This document shows positions 7,102-13,086 of a stretch of 14,844 nucleotides of DNA, piece after piece. The notes under the pieces were generated by a model. The model was given only the letters and a program-made list of their open reading frames with translations, ran no database searches and was not told the origin of the DNA. Source of the stretch: JAMCRM01 sp041685075. GTDB taxonomy: Bacteria > Acidobacteriota > Terriglobia > Bryobacterales > Bryobacteraceae. The translations under genes were made by a program, and so were the position numbers. How positions within the stretch are numbered: the stretch's first letter is position 1; every line of letters starts with the position of its first letter. The stretch spans positions 1-14,844 of the forward strand of contig JAWLGN010000127.1 of NCBI GenBank assembly GCA_041685075.1. The letters run 5' to 3'.

Positions 7102-8601
7102 TCAGCGGCGATTGTGCTTGAGCCAGGTGTCGTAGGAATGGGTGTGGGGACCCACGTACTGGATGGTGTCGAAGAAATCCGCCCGGCCCAGCATGCGCGG
7201 GTCGCCTTCACCGCGGAGCAACTCCTCCATCCTCTCTCTCAGCCGGCGCTTGGTGGCGGCGTACTTGACGTGGCCGGCCACGTCGTTCACGCAGTCCGGA
7301 TCGCGGTCCACCAGGTAAAGCTCCTCGGCCGGCCGTTTCCCGAACGACATGCGGTAGTAGTCGTCGAAACGCGCCACCAGGGCCCGCTTGGTGGGGCCGT
7401 CGTCGCAGTTGCGGTAGCCGGTCTCCGGGTTCCCCGCCGGCCAGGCATCCGGCTCGTAGTTGCGCACGTAGAGGAACTCGCGGGTTCGGATGGCGCGCAC
7501 GGGATAGCCGGCATTGCCGGGCCGCCCCAAGTCGTGGCGCTCCTTGCCCACCAGCATGGTGTCGCGCGAAGGGTCTACCGTGCCGGATTTGCCCGATTCG
7601 AGAATGTCGAGGAAGCCGCGGCCCGTCATGGTGCCGGCCGGCTCGAGTCCTGCCACCGCGAGGAACGTGGGAGCGAAGTCGCGCGTGTTGATGAAGTCGT
7701 CCACCACGCGGCCCGGCTGGATGCGCTTGCCCCAGCGCACTGCCAGCGGCAGGTGGAAACCATGCTCGTAAATCTGCCCTTTCACCCGGGGGAAAGGCAT
7801 ACCGTGGTCGGAGGTGACCATTACGAGGGTGTTGTCCAGCTCGCCGATCTTTTCCAGCGCCGCCAGCGCCCTCCCCAGGTGCTGGTCGAACCACTCCACC
7901 TCGAGCGCGTAGTCCAGCAGGTCGCTGCGGATGGCGCGGTTATCCGGGTAGTAGGCCGGCAGCTTAACGTCGGCCAAACGCCTGCCGGCGCGCAGCCCGG
8001 AGCCCTCCTCGTAGGCGCGGTGCGGCTCGTGGGCGCCCATCCAGAAGCAGAAGGGGGCATCCTTGGGCCTCAGCTCGAGAAAGCGCTCGAAGTTGCGCGC
8101 GTAGTCGCGGGCGGCAATCCCGGAATAGGGCGGCCGCAGGGTATGCTCCTGGTACTCCCGCCCCGCCGGGTTATGGGCAAAACCCGTGGACTTGAAATCG
8201 CCCGGCCCCCATCCTTTGCCGGTCATCCCGACGAAGTAGCCGGCCTGCTCGAGCAATGCCGGGTAGACCGGAAAATCGTTCGGGAAGATGCTGTAGTGGT
8301 TGACCGCTTCCTTCAACTGCCAGGAGTTGCGCCCGGTAAGAATGGTGGCGCGGCAGGGGCTGCACTTGGGGTTCGAGGTGAAGGCGTTGGTGAAGAGCAC
8401 GCCCTCGCGCGCCACGCGGTCGAAGTGCGGGGTCCTGACCCAGTCGCAGCCGTAGGCGCCGGCGTGGTCGCGGCCCCAGTCGTCGGCGATCACGAACAGG
8501 ATGTTGGGGCGGCGCGGCGCCTGCGCGCGCACCAGCGGCGCGCCCGCCAGCAGGGCGGCGCCGGTCCGGATGAACTCGCGGCGGGGCATGCGATCAGGCA
8601 T
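7102..8601 (-). CDS. Secreted type I (formylglycine) sulfatase, Tat-type signal
   Basis: A 499-residue arylsulfatase-fold hydrolase. Residues 5-26 (MPRREFIRTGAALLAGAPLV) form a Tat-type signal with the twin arginines. PNILFVIADDWG (32-43) supplies the paired Asp calcium ligands. The sulfatase signature CSPCRATILTGRN begins at Cys80, which would be oxidised to formylglycine. TSDHGM (263-268) supplies the other metal-binding Asp and His. The signature has Cys rather than the usual Ser at the fourth position, but keeps the C-x-P-x-R core read by the formylglycine-generating enzyme. GKGWGPGDF (129-137) replaces the common GKWHLG, as in sulfatases resembling heparan N-sulfatase. The substrate is probably a sulfated glycan, with desulfation in the periplasm or outside. 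No maturase gene is in the window. Starts at 8601 and 8589 are both possible; a TATGAT box ends 10 bases before the first. Confidence 0.93.
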   Translation of the reverse strand: MPDRMPRREFIRTGAALLAGAPLVRAQAPRRPNILFVIADDWGRDHAGAYGCDWVRTPHFDRVAREGVLFTNAFTSNPKCSPCRATILTGRNSWQLKEAVNHYSIFPNDFPVYPALLEQAGYFVGMTGKGWGPGDFKSTGFAHNPAGREYQEHTLRPPYSGIAARDYARNFERFLELRPKDAPFCFWMGAHEPHRAYEEGSGLRAGRRLADVKLPAYYPDNRAIRSDLLDYALEVEWFDQHLGRALAALEKIGELDNTLVMVTSDHGMPFPRVKGQIYEHGFHLPLAVRWGKRIQPGRVVDDFINTRDFAPTFLAVAGLEPAGTMTGRGFLDILESGKSGTVDPSRDTMLVGKERHDLGRPGNAGYPVRAIRTREFLYVRNYEPDAWPAGNPETGYRNCDDGPTKRALVARFDDYYRMSFGKRPAEELYLVDRDPDCVNDVAGHVKYAATKRRLRERMEELLRGEGDPRMLGRADFFDTIQYVGPHTHSYDTWLKHNRR

Positions 8602-8610
8602 AGCTTTTCA

Positions 8611-8616
8611 ATCATA
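8611..8616 (-). promoter_or_regulatory. -10 box (TATGAT) of the sulfatase-iclR operon, short leader
   Basis: TATGAT on the minus strand (5 of 6 to consensus) lies 9 bases before the ATG at 8601. The transcript would start only a few bases ahead of that ATG, or about 15 bases ahead of the second ATG at 8589. No normal -35 box is present at the proper distance. The position is occupied by the GCACGG repeats, which suggests activator-dependent expression (inference). Confidence 0.45.
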
Positions 8617-8624
8617 TCGCAGCG

Positions 8625-8679
8625 GCACGGCGCGCACGGGTTGCACGGCGAGCGGCCCGTTTTCGCAGGGTTTGCACGG
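8625..8679. repeat. GCACGG motif array upstream of the sulfatase gene
   Basis: GCACGG occurs four times, at 8625-8630, 8634-8639, 8643-8648 and 8674-8679. The first three have a 9-base period; the fourth is 31 bases further, close to three helical turns. The last two copies lie in a longer match, TTGCACGGC at 8641-8649 and 8672-8680. The array lies over the -35 region of the sulfatase gene and upstream of the oppositely facing small-protein gene at 8770. It looks like a regulator-binding array. Confidence 0.45.
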
Positions 8680-8689
8680 CTGGCCGGCA

Positions 8690-8717
8690 TTGAGGATTCG
8701 TAAGTCTGCTTTATATC
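8690..8717 (+). promoter_or_regulatory. Possible promoter of the small secreted protein gene
   Basis: TTGAGG (8690-8695) and TATATC (8712-8717) are 16 bases apart in a short AT-rich stretch, giving a leader of about 45 bases to the start codon at 8770. Matches to consensus are 4 of 6 for each box. Confidence 0.35.
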
Positions 8718-8769
8718 AATGGGTTCGGCTTTGGCGCGCGATTTGCGATTGCATCACCGGAGGTTTCTT

Positions 8770-9096
8770 ATGAAGCAACTATGGTTAGCCGGTGCGCTGG
8801 CAGCCGCCCTGGCCGCCTTCACGTTCGGGCAAAATCCGGCTCCGGCGCAGAACCAGCAGCAGGACGAGCAACAGGCGCAAGTCATGGGACGGGGCCGCGG
8901 CGGTGAGCCGTGGGCCTGGAACGACAAAGACAAGGACGGCATCTGCGACCTGACGGGCAAGCCCGTGGGCGAGGGCCGTGCCATTCGCAGCGGCGGAGGC
9001 CGCGGCCGGGGTTGGGGCCGCGGGATGGCGGCCGGCCAAGGCCGGGGCCGCTGGTGCCGGGGAACCGGGGTCAACCGGCTCGGCCGCGGGCGCTGA
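8770..9096 (+). CDS. Small secreted Gly/Arg-rich protein with Asp-rich metal-loop motif
   Basis: A 108-residue protein of unknown function. The start is well fixed: GGAGG at 8759-8763, six bases before the ATG. Residues 1-20 (MKQLWLAGALAAALAAFTFG) are a signal peptide. A Gln/Pro-rich linker (21-38) follows, then WNDKDKDGICDLTGKPVG (50-67). Its D52-x-D54-x-D56-G-x-C-D spacing resembles the calcium loops of EF-hand-like, dockerin or thrombospondin type-3 repeats. The rest (70-108) is Gly/Arg-rich, with a second Cys at 96 (RWCRGTG). The mature protein is strongly basic except for the loop. It may bind metal, nucleic acid or acidic polymer outside the cytoplasm; this is inference. It stands alone, between the divergent sulfatase gene and the convergent DUF1593 gene, whose stop is one base away. 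Confidence 0.8.
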   Translation: MKQLWLAGALAAALAAFTFGQNPAPAQNQQQDEQQAQVMGRGRGGEPWAWNDKDKDGICDLTGKPVGEGRAIRSGGGRGRGWGRGMAAGQGRGRWCRGTGVNRLGRGR

Positions 9097-9097
9097 G

Positions 9098-10477
9098 CTA
9101 GCGGGCCCCCACTTCCACCACGGCGCGCCGAAAGGCAAAGAGCGGCGGCGCGCCGCCGTCCCGAATCTCCAGGATGATGTGGATGCGGGCGGGCGCCGCC
9201 GGGGCGGTGAACTGCACCGCCTCGCCATCGGCGCGGCCGAGGTCCACCCGCACGTTTTCATCGCCCGCTTCCTGGTACTGGAACCAGCGATAGACCAGTT
9301 GGTGGCCGTCGGGGTCGTGCGAGCCGGCAGCCGAGAGGCGCACGCGGGCGCCGGGCCGGGCCGTTACGCGCACTACGCCGCGGCCGCGGTCGCCATTCAG
9401 CATCGCCACCGGGTTGTGATTAGCCGCCTCGCGCCGCGGGGCAACGCACCAGTCCATGCGGGCGGCGAAATCGTTCTGGAAGGCCTCGCGCCAACGCCAC
9501 ACGGTTGCGCGGGCGTCGTGCACTTCGCCCACGCGGTCTTTGGCGTCGTTATAGAAACGGTTCCGCAGGCGGTGGAAGCGGCCGCCCCAGCCGCCCCATT
9601 CGGGATGTTCCGGATCGTTCAGCCCATGGGGCAGAAAGTAGAACCACGACGGCGTGTCCCCCTCCTTCAGAACGCCGTGCGGATTGGGCGCCGTCCAGGT
9701 CTTATCGGGATAGAGCGCGCCCAGCGGGCCATGGCCGCCGCGCACGTGCTCCTCCACCCATTGACGCGAGGTGAGCGACTCGTCGCCTCCCAGGTACATC
9801 CCGCGATAGACCGAGAGCCGGCTGTCCACCTTGGCCTTTCTCTGCGGCGCCAGGGCCTCCCCGGACGCGGAACTCAGGATGAAGAACAGGTCCGGGAACT
9901 GCTCGACAATCCACGGGCCCGTATCGTCCTGGTGCCCGATCGAGTGTACCCGCAGGCGGGAGATGAAGCGCGCCGCATCGGCTGGAGAGCGGTCGCGGCG
10001 CACGCGCCACAGCGCCTGGGCCAGGTCCGTAGCGCCGCCCCACACCACCACGTTGACCGGCCGCGGATCGTCCCGGTCCACCACTTTGATGATCCAGCGG
10101 GAGCCTTCGGTGTCGTGCCCCTCTCCAACCTGGCCCACGCCGCGCCTGGGATTGCCGGACTTTACGACCGCCAGCAGCGCCTCCGCCGTAGGGTATCCCG
10201 CGGCATGGCGCAGCAGGTTGGGCCGCACTTTGCCGTAGGCCTCGACGATTTCGCGGATCAGCTCCGGGCGCACTACGTCCTGCTTGAGTTCCCCCGGCGT
10301 TCCGGCCGCCGAAGCGATGAGGCCTTCGAGGGCGAACTCGTTGGCATAAGTCATGAGCCGGATCATGGATTGGCGGTCGTCGGGGTCGCCCCCGATATCG
10401 GTCAGGACGAGGAGGCGCGGCGGAGCCGCGGCGGCGGCCATCCCCAGCAGGAGCAGCGCCGGCAAGCGGAGTGTCAT
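9098..10477 (-). CDS. Secreted DUF1593 (Sde182-like, nucleoside hydrolase-like) protein
   Basis: A 459-residue exported protein. A signal peptide (1-18, LRLPALLLLGMAAAAA) is followed by a nucleoside-hydrolase-like domain (20 to about 340). Its first loop, LTDIGGDPDDRQS (25-37), resembles the Asp-rich calcium-ribose site of nucleoside hydrolases. Other family marks are VVVWGGATDLAQALW and HSIGHQDDTGPWI. Residues 353-459 (NHNPVAMLNGDRGRG to the end) form a beta-sandwich with AAGSHDPDGHQLVYRWFQY, matching the C-terminal domain found in this family. Related proteins are often annotated 'cellulose-binding', but no enzymatic activity is firmly assigned. It probably acts on or binds a sugar-containing polymer outside the cell. 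The start at 10477 gives the complete signal peptide; the ribosome site is weak (AAAGA). A palindrome TATGT-N5-ACATA lies over the start. Confidence 0.88.
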   Translation of the reverse strand: MTLRLPALLLLGMAAAAAPPRLLVLTDIGGDPDDRQSMIRLMTYANEFALEGLIASAAGTPGELKQDVVRPELIREIVEAYGKVRPNLLRHAAGYPTAEALLAVVKSGNPRRGVGQVGEGHDTEGSRWIIKVVDRDDPRPVNVVVWGGATDLAQALWRVRRDRSPADAARFISRLRVHSIGHQDDTGPWIVEQFPDLFFILSSASGEALAPQRKAKVDSRLSVYRGMYLGGDESLTSRQWVEEHVRGGHGPLGALYPDKTWTAPNPHGVLKEGDTPSWFYFLPHGLNDPEHPEWGGWGGRFHRLRNRFYNDAKDRVGEVHDARATVWRWREAFQNDFAARMDWCVAPRREAANHNPVAMLNGDRGRGVVRVTARPGARVRLSAAGSHDPDGHQLVYRWFQYQEAGDENVRVDLGRADGEAVQFTAPAAPARIHIILEIRDGGAPPLFAFRRAVVEVGAR

Positions 10478-10491
10478 ATGTCTTTAACATA
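10477..10491. promoter_or_regulatory. Palindrome TATGT-N5-ACATA at the DUF1593 start
   Basis: TATGT (10477-10481) and ACATA (10487-10491) are perfect 5-base inverted arms around CTTTA, touching the start codon of the DUF1593 gene. The spacing fits a small dimeric repressor, and AT-rich arms stand out in this GC-rich region. It could equally be a weak leader hairpin. No regulator is identified. Confidence 0.3.
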
Positions 10492-10531
10492 CAGGGTTCC
10501 GCGGGCTTCGTCCGGAGGGAGTGCAATCCGC

Positions 10532-10554
10532 TATAATCGGCCAACTGGGAGGAG
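10532..10554 (+). promoter_or_regulatory. TATAAT -10 box and strong ribosome site of the lipoprotein gene
   Basis: A perfect TATAAT at 10532-10537 is followed by GGGAGGAG at 10547-10554, six bases before the ATG at 10561. The transcript would begin at about 10544, just ahead of the ribosome site, so the leader is very short. No clear -35 box is present. Confidence 0.6.
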
Positions 10555-10560
10555 ATACGG

Positions 10561-11334
10561 ATGAACGCCAGACGTTATGGGTTGATTGCCGCCATGGTTA
10601 TCCTGACGGGGATTTCGTGCGGCGGGCCGCAAGAGCCGGCGGCCACCGGAGAACCGGCGGCTCAACCCCAGGGAAGCGATCCCGCCACCGCGGCCAGTCC
10701 GCAAACCGGCGGGCAACAAGCGGCACCGCCGGCAGCCCCGGCACCCGCCGCACCGGCACAGCGGGCTTCGCAGGCGCCCGCCGCGCCGCCACAGCAACAG
10801 GCCGCCGCGCCGCGGGTTCGCACGTATACGGTGCCTGAGGGCGCCGAGATTAAGGTTCGGACCACCACCGCGCTATCGACCAAGGACGCCGAGGCGGGCG
10901 CTGCGTTCACCGGCAGCCTGGCTGAACCGCTGATCGCCGGCGATACCGTGATTGCGCCCAAGGGCGCGCTGGTTCACGGCCGCGTGGCCGAATCGGATCC
11001 CGGCGGCAGGGTGAGCGGGCGCGCCCGGATCGCGGTGCGGCTCGCCAGCGTGGAACTCGAGGACGGTAAGACCGTGGCGCTCGCCACCAACACCGTTGCC
11101 CGCGAGGCGCAGTCCTCCAAAAAGAAGGATGCGGTGAAGGTGGGGGTGGGCGCCGGTTTGGGCGCGGCCATCGGAGCCATTGCGGGCGGCGGCAAGGGCG
11201 CCGGCATCGGCGCCGCGGCCGGAGCCGGCGCGGGCACCGGAGCCGTACTGGCCACGCGCGGCGATCCTGCGGTCATCCCCGCCGAGTCGGTCCTGACCTT
11301 CACCCTGCGCTCGCCGGTCTCCGTGACGAAATAG
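10561..11334 (+). CDS. Glycine-zipper lipoprotein with Pro/Ala/Gln-rich linker
   Basis: A 257-residue envelope protein. The N-terminus (RYGLIAAMVILTGISC) looks like a lipoprotein signal ending at Cys20; Gly at -3 is not ideal for a lipobox. Residues 22-84 form a flexible Pro/Ala/Gln-rich linker. Residues 85-180 are a beta-rich domain (VPEGAEIKVRTTTALSTKDA, then DTVIAPKGALVHGRV) that recurs in acidobacterial envelope proteins. Residues 194-230 form a glycine zipper (VGVGAGLGAAIGAIAGG, then KGAGIGAAAGAGAGTGAV) able to pack helices in or on a membrane. The last strand (VLTFTLRSPVSV) closes the beta domain, so the zipper seems inserted into it. The function is unknown; an outer-membrane or cell-wall anchoring role is likely. 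The start is fixed by the GGGAGGAG site. The stop abuts that of the convergent M48 peptidase gene with no base between. Confidence 0.78.
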   Translation: MNARRYGLIAAMVILTGISCGGPQEPAATGEPAAQPQGSDPATAASPQTGGQQAAPPAAPAPAAPAQRASQAPAAPPQQQAAAPRVRTYTVPEGAEIKVRTTTALSTKDAEAGAAFTGSLAEPLIAGDTVIAPKGALVHGRVAESDPGGRVSGRARIAVRLASVELEDGKTVALATNTVAREAQSSKKKDAVKVGVGAGLGAAIGAIAGGGKGAGIGAAAGAGAGTGAVLATRGDPAVIPAESVLTFTLRSPVSVTK

Positions 11335-12675
11335 TCAGCGGGTGAAGCGGATCGAGCGGATGATGGCGTCGAAGGCGCCCTGCACGTTGCGCTGCGCGCT
11401 GCGGGGCGCGATCAGCACCATGTAGAAAAGCCCCTGCGGCCGCTGGACCGTTACCAGGGAGTCCACCTCCGTTTCGCCCGCCCAGGGCGACTGCGAATGG
11501 AGCGTCACCAGCAGCGCCGGCTGCCCGTTGACTCTGCCGGACTGCGAGGAGACGGCCTTCATCCCCGGGTTCGAGGAGATCAACTGCCGGACCAGGTCGT
11601 CTGTATCGCGGCGCAGCGTGCCGGCGCCTTTATGCGTGCCGATCACCGCGCCCAGCCCGATAGCCGTGCCGGAACCGGTATCCACGACCCCTTCCCGCGG
11701 CACGATCGTGATATTGCCGGATTCTCCTTGCATCACCTGCCAGTTGTCCGGATAGGAAAGGGACCAGTAGCCGCCGCGATACTGGCGGAAGCGTCCGGAA
11801 ATCTGGATGGCGGGTGCGGGCCGGTCGGTTCGGGCGGCCGCCTGCGCGCGCGCGGGCGTCTGCGGGACGGGGGTGGCCTCCGCAAGGCGCCGGATGCGCG
11901 CAAACTCGCTCGCGTTGCCCGCCGCGTAATCCCGCGCGGCCATCATCCGGATCTCCTCCTCCACCACCTTCACGCGATTGCCCGGGTTGGGGTGGCTGGC
12001 GAAAAACTCGAGCCCGCGGGAGCCGCCCTCGGCCTCCAGTTTTTCGAAGAAGCGCGCCATTTCGATGGGGTTATAGCCGGCTTTGGCCATGATGCGGGCG
12101 CCCAGTATGTCGGCATCGCGCTCGGCGCTGCGCGAAAACTTCAACAGCACGGAGTTGGCGCCCAGCCCGATGCCCAGTTGCGCCAGGTTGCCCAGCATCG
12201 ACCCACCCCCCACCATGGCGCCGGCCAGCATCGCGGGCAACTGAATGAGGTTCGCCTTGGACACCTGGTTGGTGCCGTGGCGCAGCGCCACGTGCGAGAT
12301 TTCGTGCGCCATAACGCCCGCAAGCTGCGCTTCGTTCTCCGCCGCGGCGATCAGCCCGGTGTGCACATACGTGGGGCCGCCGGGCAGGGCGAAGGCGTTG
12401 ATGGATTTATCGGCCACTACCTTGAAGGTATAAGGAAAGCCGCCGGCTTCCGGGGTGGCGGCCAGCCGCTCCCCGATGCGGCGGATGTAGCTGTTGACTT
12501 GGGCGTCGTTCACCACCGCCACCTGTTTTTCGATTTCGGCCGCGGCTTCGCGTCCCAACTGCACGTCCTGCTCCTTCGAGAACAGGTTCCAGCCCGGCTT
12601 GAGTTCCCGCGGCTGCTGGGCCAGGGCGACGCTTCCCAACGCCAGTGCGAGTGCGACAACAAGTGCGCGTTTCAC
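11335..12675 (-). CDS. Secreted M48-family zinc metalloprotease with extra C-terminal domain
   Basis: A 446-residue exported peptidase. A signal peptide (1-19, RALVVALALALGSVALA) is followed by the M48 domain (about 30-260). It has the zinc motif HEISH (His124, Glu125, His128), the third ligand Glu185 in SRSAERDAD, and SHPNPGNR, as in BepA/YfgC and Oma1-type peptidases. A Gly/Ala-rich stretch (148-172) is the usual hydrophobic loop. After a Pro/Ala linker (270-295), a C-terminal domain (296-446, GGYWSLSYPDNWQVM) resembles PsbP-like or lipid-anchored domains seen fused to acidobacterial M48 proteins. BepA-type members help assemble or degrade outer-membrane proteins in the periplasm, a fair guess here. 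The start is a GTG at 12675 with a G-rich GGGGGAAC site just upstream; an ATG inside that site is out of frame and quickly stopped. Confidence 0.92.
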   Translation of the reverse strand: MKRALVVALALALGSVALAQQPRELKPGWNLFSKEQDVQLGREAAAEIEKQVAVVNDAQVNSYIRRIGERLAATPEAGGFPYTFKVVADKSINAFALPGGPTYVHTGLIAAAENEAQLAGVMAHEISHVALRHGTNQVSKANLIQLPAMLAGAMVGGGSMLGNLAQLGIGLGANSVLLKFSRSAERDADILGARIMAKAGYNPIEMARFFEKLEAEGGSRGLEFFASHPNPGNRVKVVEEEIRMMAARDYAAGNASEFARIRRLAEATPVPQTPARAQAAARTDRPAPAIQISGRFRQYRGGYWSLSYPDNWQVMQGESGNITIVPREGVVDTGSGTAIGLGAVIGTHKGAGTLRRDTDDLVRQLISSNPGMKAVSSQSGRVNGQPALLVTLHSQSPWAGETEVDSLVTVQRPQGLFYMVLIAPRSAQRNVQGAFDAIIRSIRFTR

Positions 12676-12781
12676 AACAGTTCCCCCATTACTATATAGA
12701 GCTTAGCAGCCGCGCGCGTTTCCGGGTCGTTGCCAGGAGGGTGCGTTTCTGTGCAACTCTCGATCATGCCAAAATAGGGGC

Positions 12782-13024
12782 ATGGAAGACCGGGAAACGG
12801 GCGACCTCGACGTTCTGATCCGGACCGGCATTGCGAATCCCGTCGCCATAGGGCTCGCCGAGAGCCTCTTGCGCGAGGCCGGGATTCCGTTCTTCCGCAT
12901 GGACGCGAACGTGGCGGCCCGCCAGGAAAGCGGCAACGTGATCGGCTGGTGGAACATCCGGGTCCCCCGGGAGTGGGAAGCCGAAGCCCGAGAAATCATC
13001 GAGAGCGTCGAGCAGATGGGCTAA
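12782..13024 (+). CDS. Small DUF2007-like protein (putative signal-transducing protein)
   Basis: An 80-residue cytoplasmic protein, MEDRETGDLDVLIRTGIANP followed by VAIGLAESLLREAGIPFF. The pattern (a strand, a helix ending in LLREAGIPFF, a middle strand, then WNIRVPREWEAEAREIIESV) is that of the DUF2007 family: a small alpha-beta fold related to ACT/PII-like sensors, with unknown ligand. It has no signal peptide or membrane segment. The start at 12782 has a G-rich AGGGG only one base upstream, a poor spacing, but no other start suits the conserved first strand. A strong intrinsic terminator begins just after the stop, so it is a single-gene unit. The M48 gene is divergent upstream. Confidence 0.78.
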   Translation: MEDRETGDLDVLIRTGIANPVAIGLAESLLREAGIPFFRMDANVAARQESGNVIGWWNIRVPREWEAEAREIIESVEQMG

Positions 13025-13050
13025 GGGCGCTGCCGGACGCTCGTTTTTTT
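13025..13050 (+). terminator. Intrinsic terminator of the DUF2007-like gene
   Basis: GGGCG (13025-13029) pairs with CGCTC (13038-13042, one G-U pair) around an 8-base loop, followed by G and seven T (13044-13050). The stem starts at the base after the TAA stop. It is the only hairpin with a good T-tract seen in the window. Confidence 0.7.
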
Positions 13051-13056
13051 GGGCCG

Positions 13057-13086
13057 TTGACTTTACGCTACAGAGTACTCTACGAT
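13057..13086 (+). promoter_or_regulatory. Promoter of the radical SAM gene with 10-bp palindrome in the spacer
   Basis: TTGACT (13057-13062, 5 of 6) and TACGAT (13081-13086, 4 of 6) are 18 bases apart. The perfect palindrome AGAGTACTCT (13072-13081) fills the end of the spacer and touches the -10 box. The expected transcript start, about 13093-13094, coincides with the in-frame ATG at 13094, so the mRNA may be leaderless. The boxes are seen; control by a bound repressor is inferred. Confidence 0.5.

Noticed and set aside
7090..8703. Long plus-strand frame (537 residues) opposite the sulfatase
   Set aside because: The minus strand has clear sulfatase motifs; the plus frame is a high-GC shadow rich in Val, His and Arg without domain character.
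8986..9090. Gly/Arg-rich low-complexity stretch considered as a DNA repeat array
   Set aside because: The repeats follow Gly/Arg codons in a gene with a signal peptide and strong ribosome site; no regular DNA period or spacer structure was seen.
8978..10564. Long plus-strand frame (528 residues) opposite the DUF1593 gene
   Set aside because: Antisense to a recognisable signal-peptide-bearing family protein and overlapping the small secreted gene; no domain or ribosome site.
11497..12699. 400-residue plus-strand frame opposite the M48 peptidase
   Set aside because: The minus strand has HEISH and the third zinc ligand; the plus frame has no protein-like pattern.
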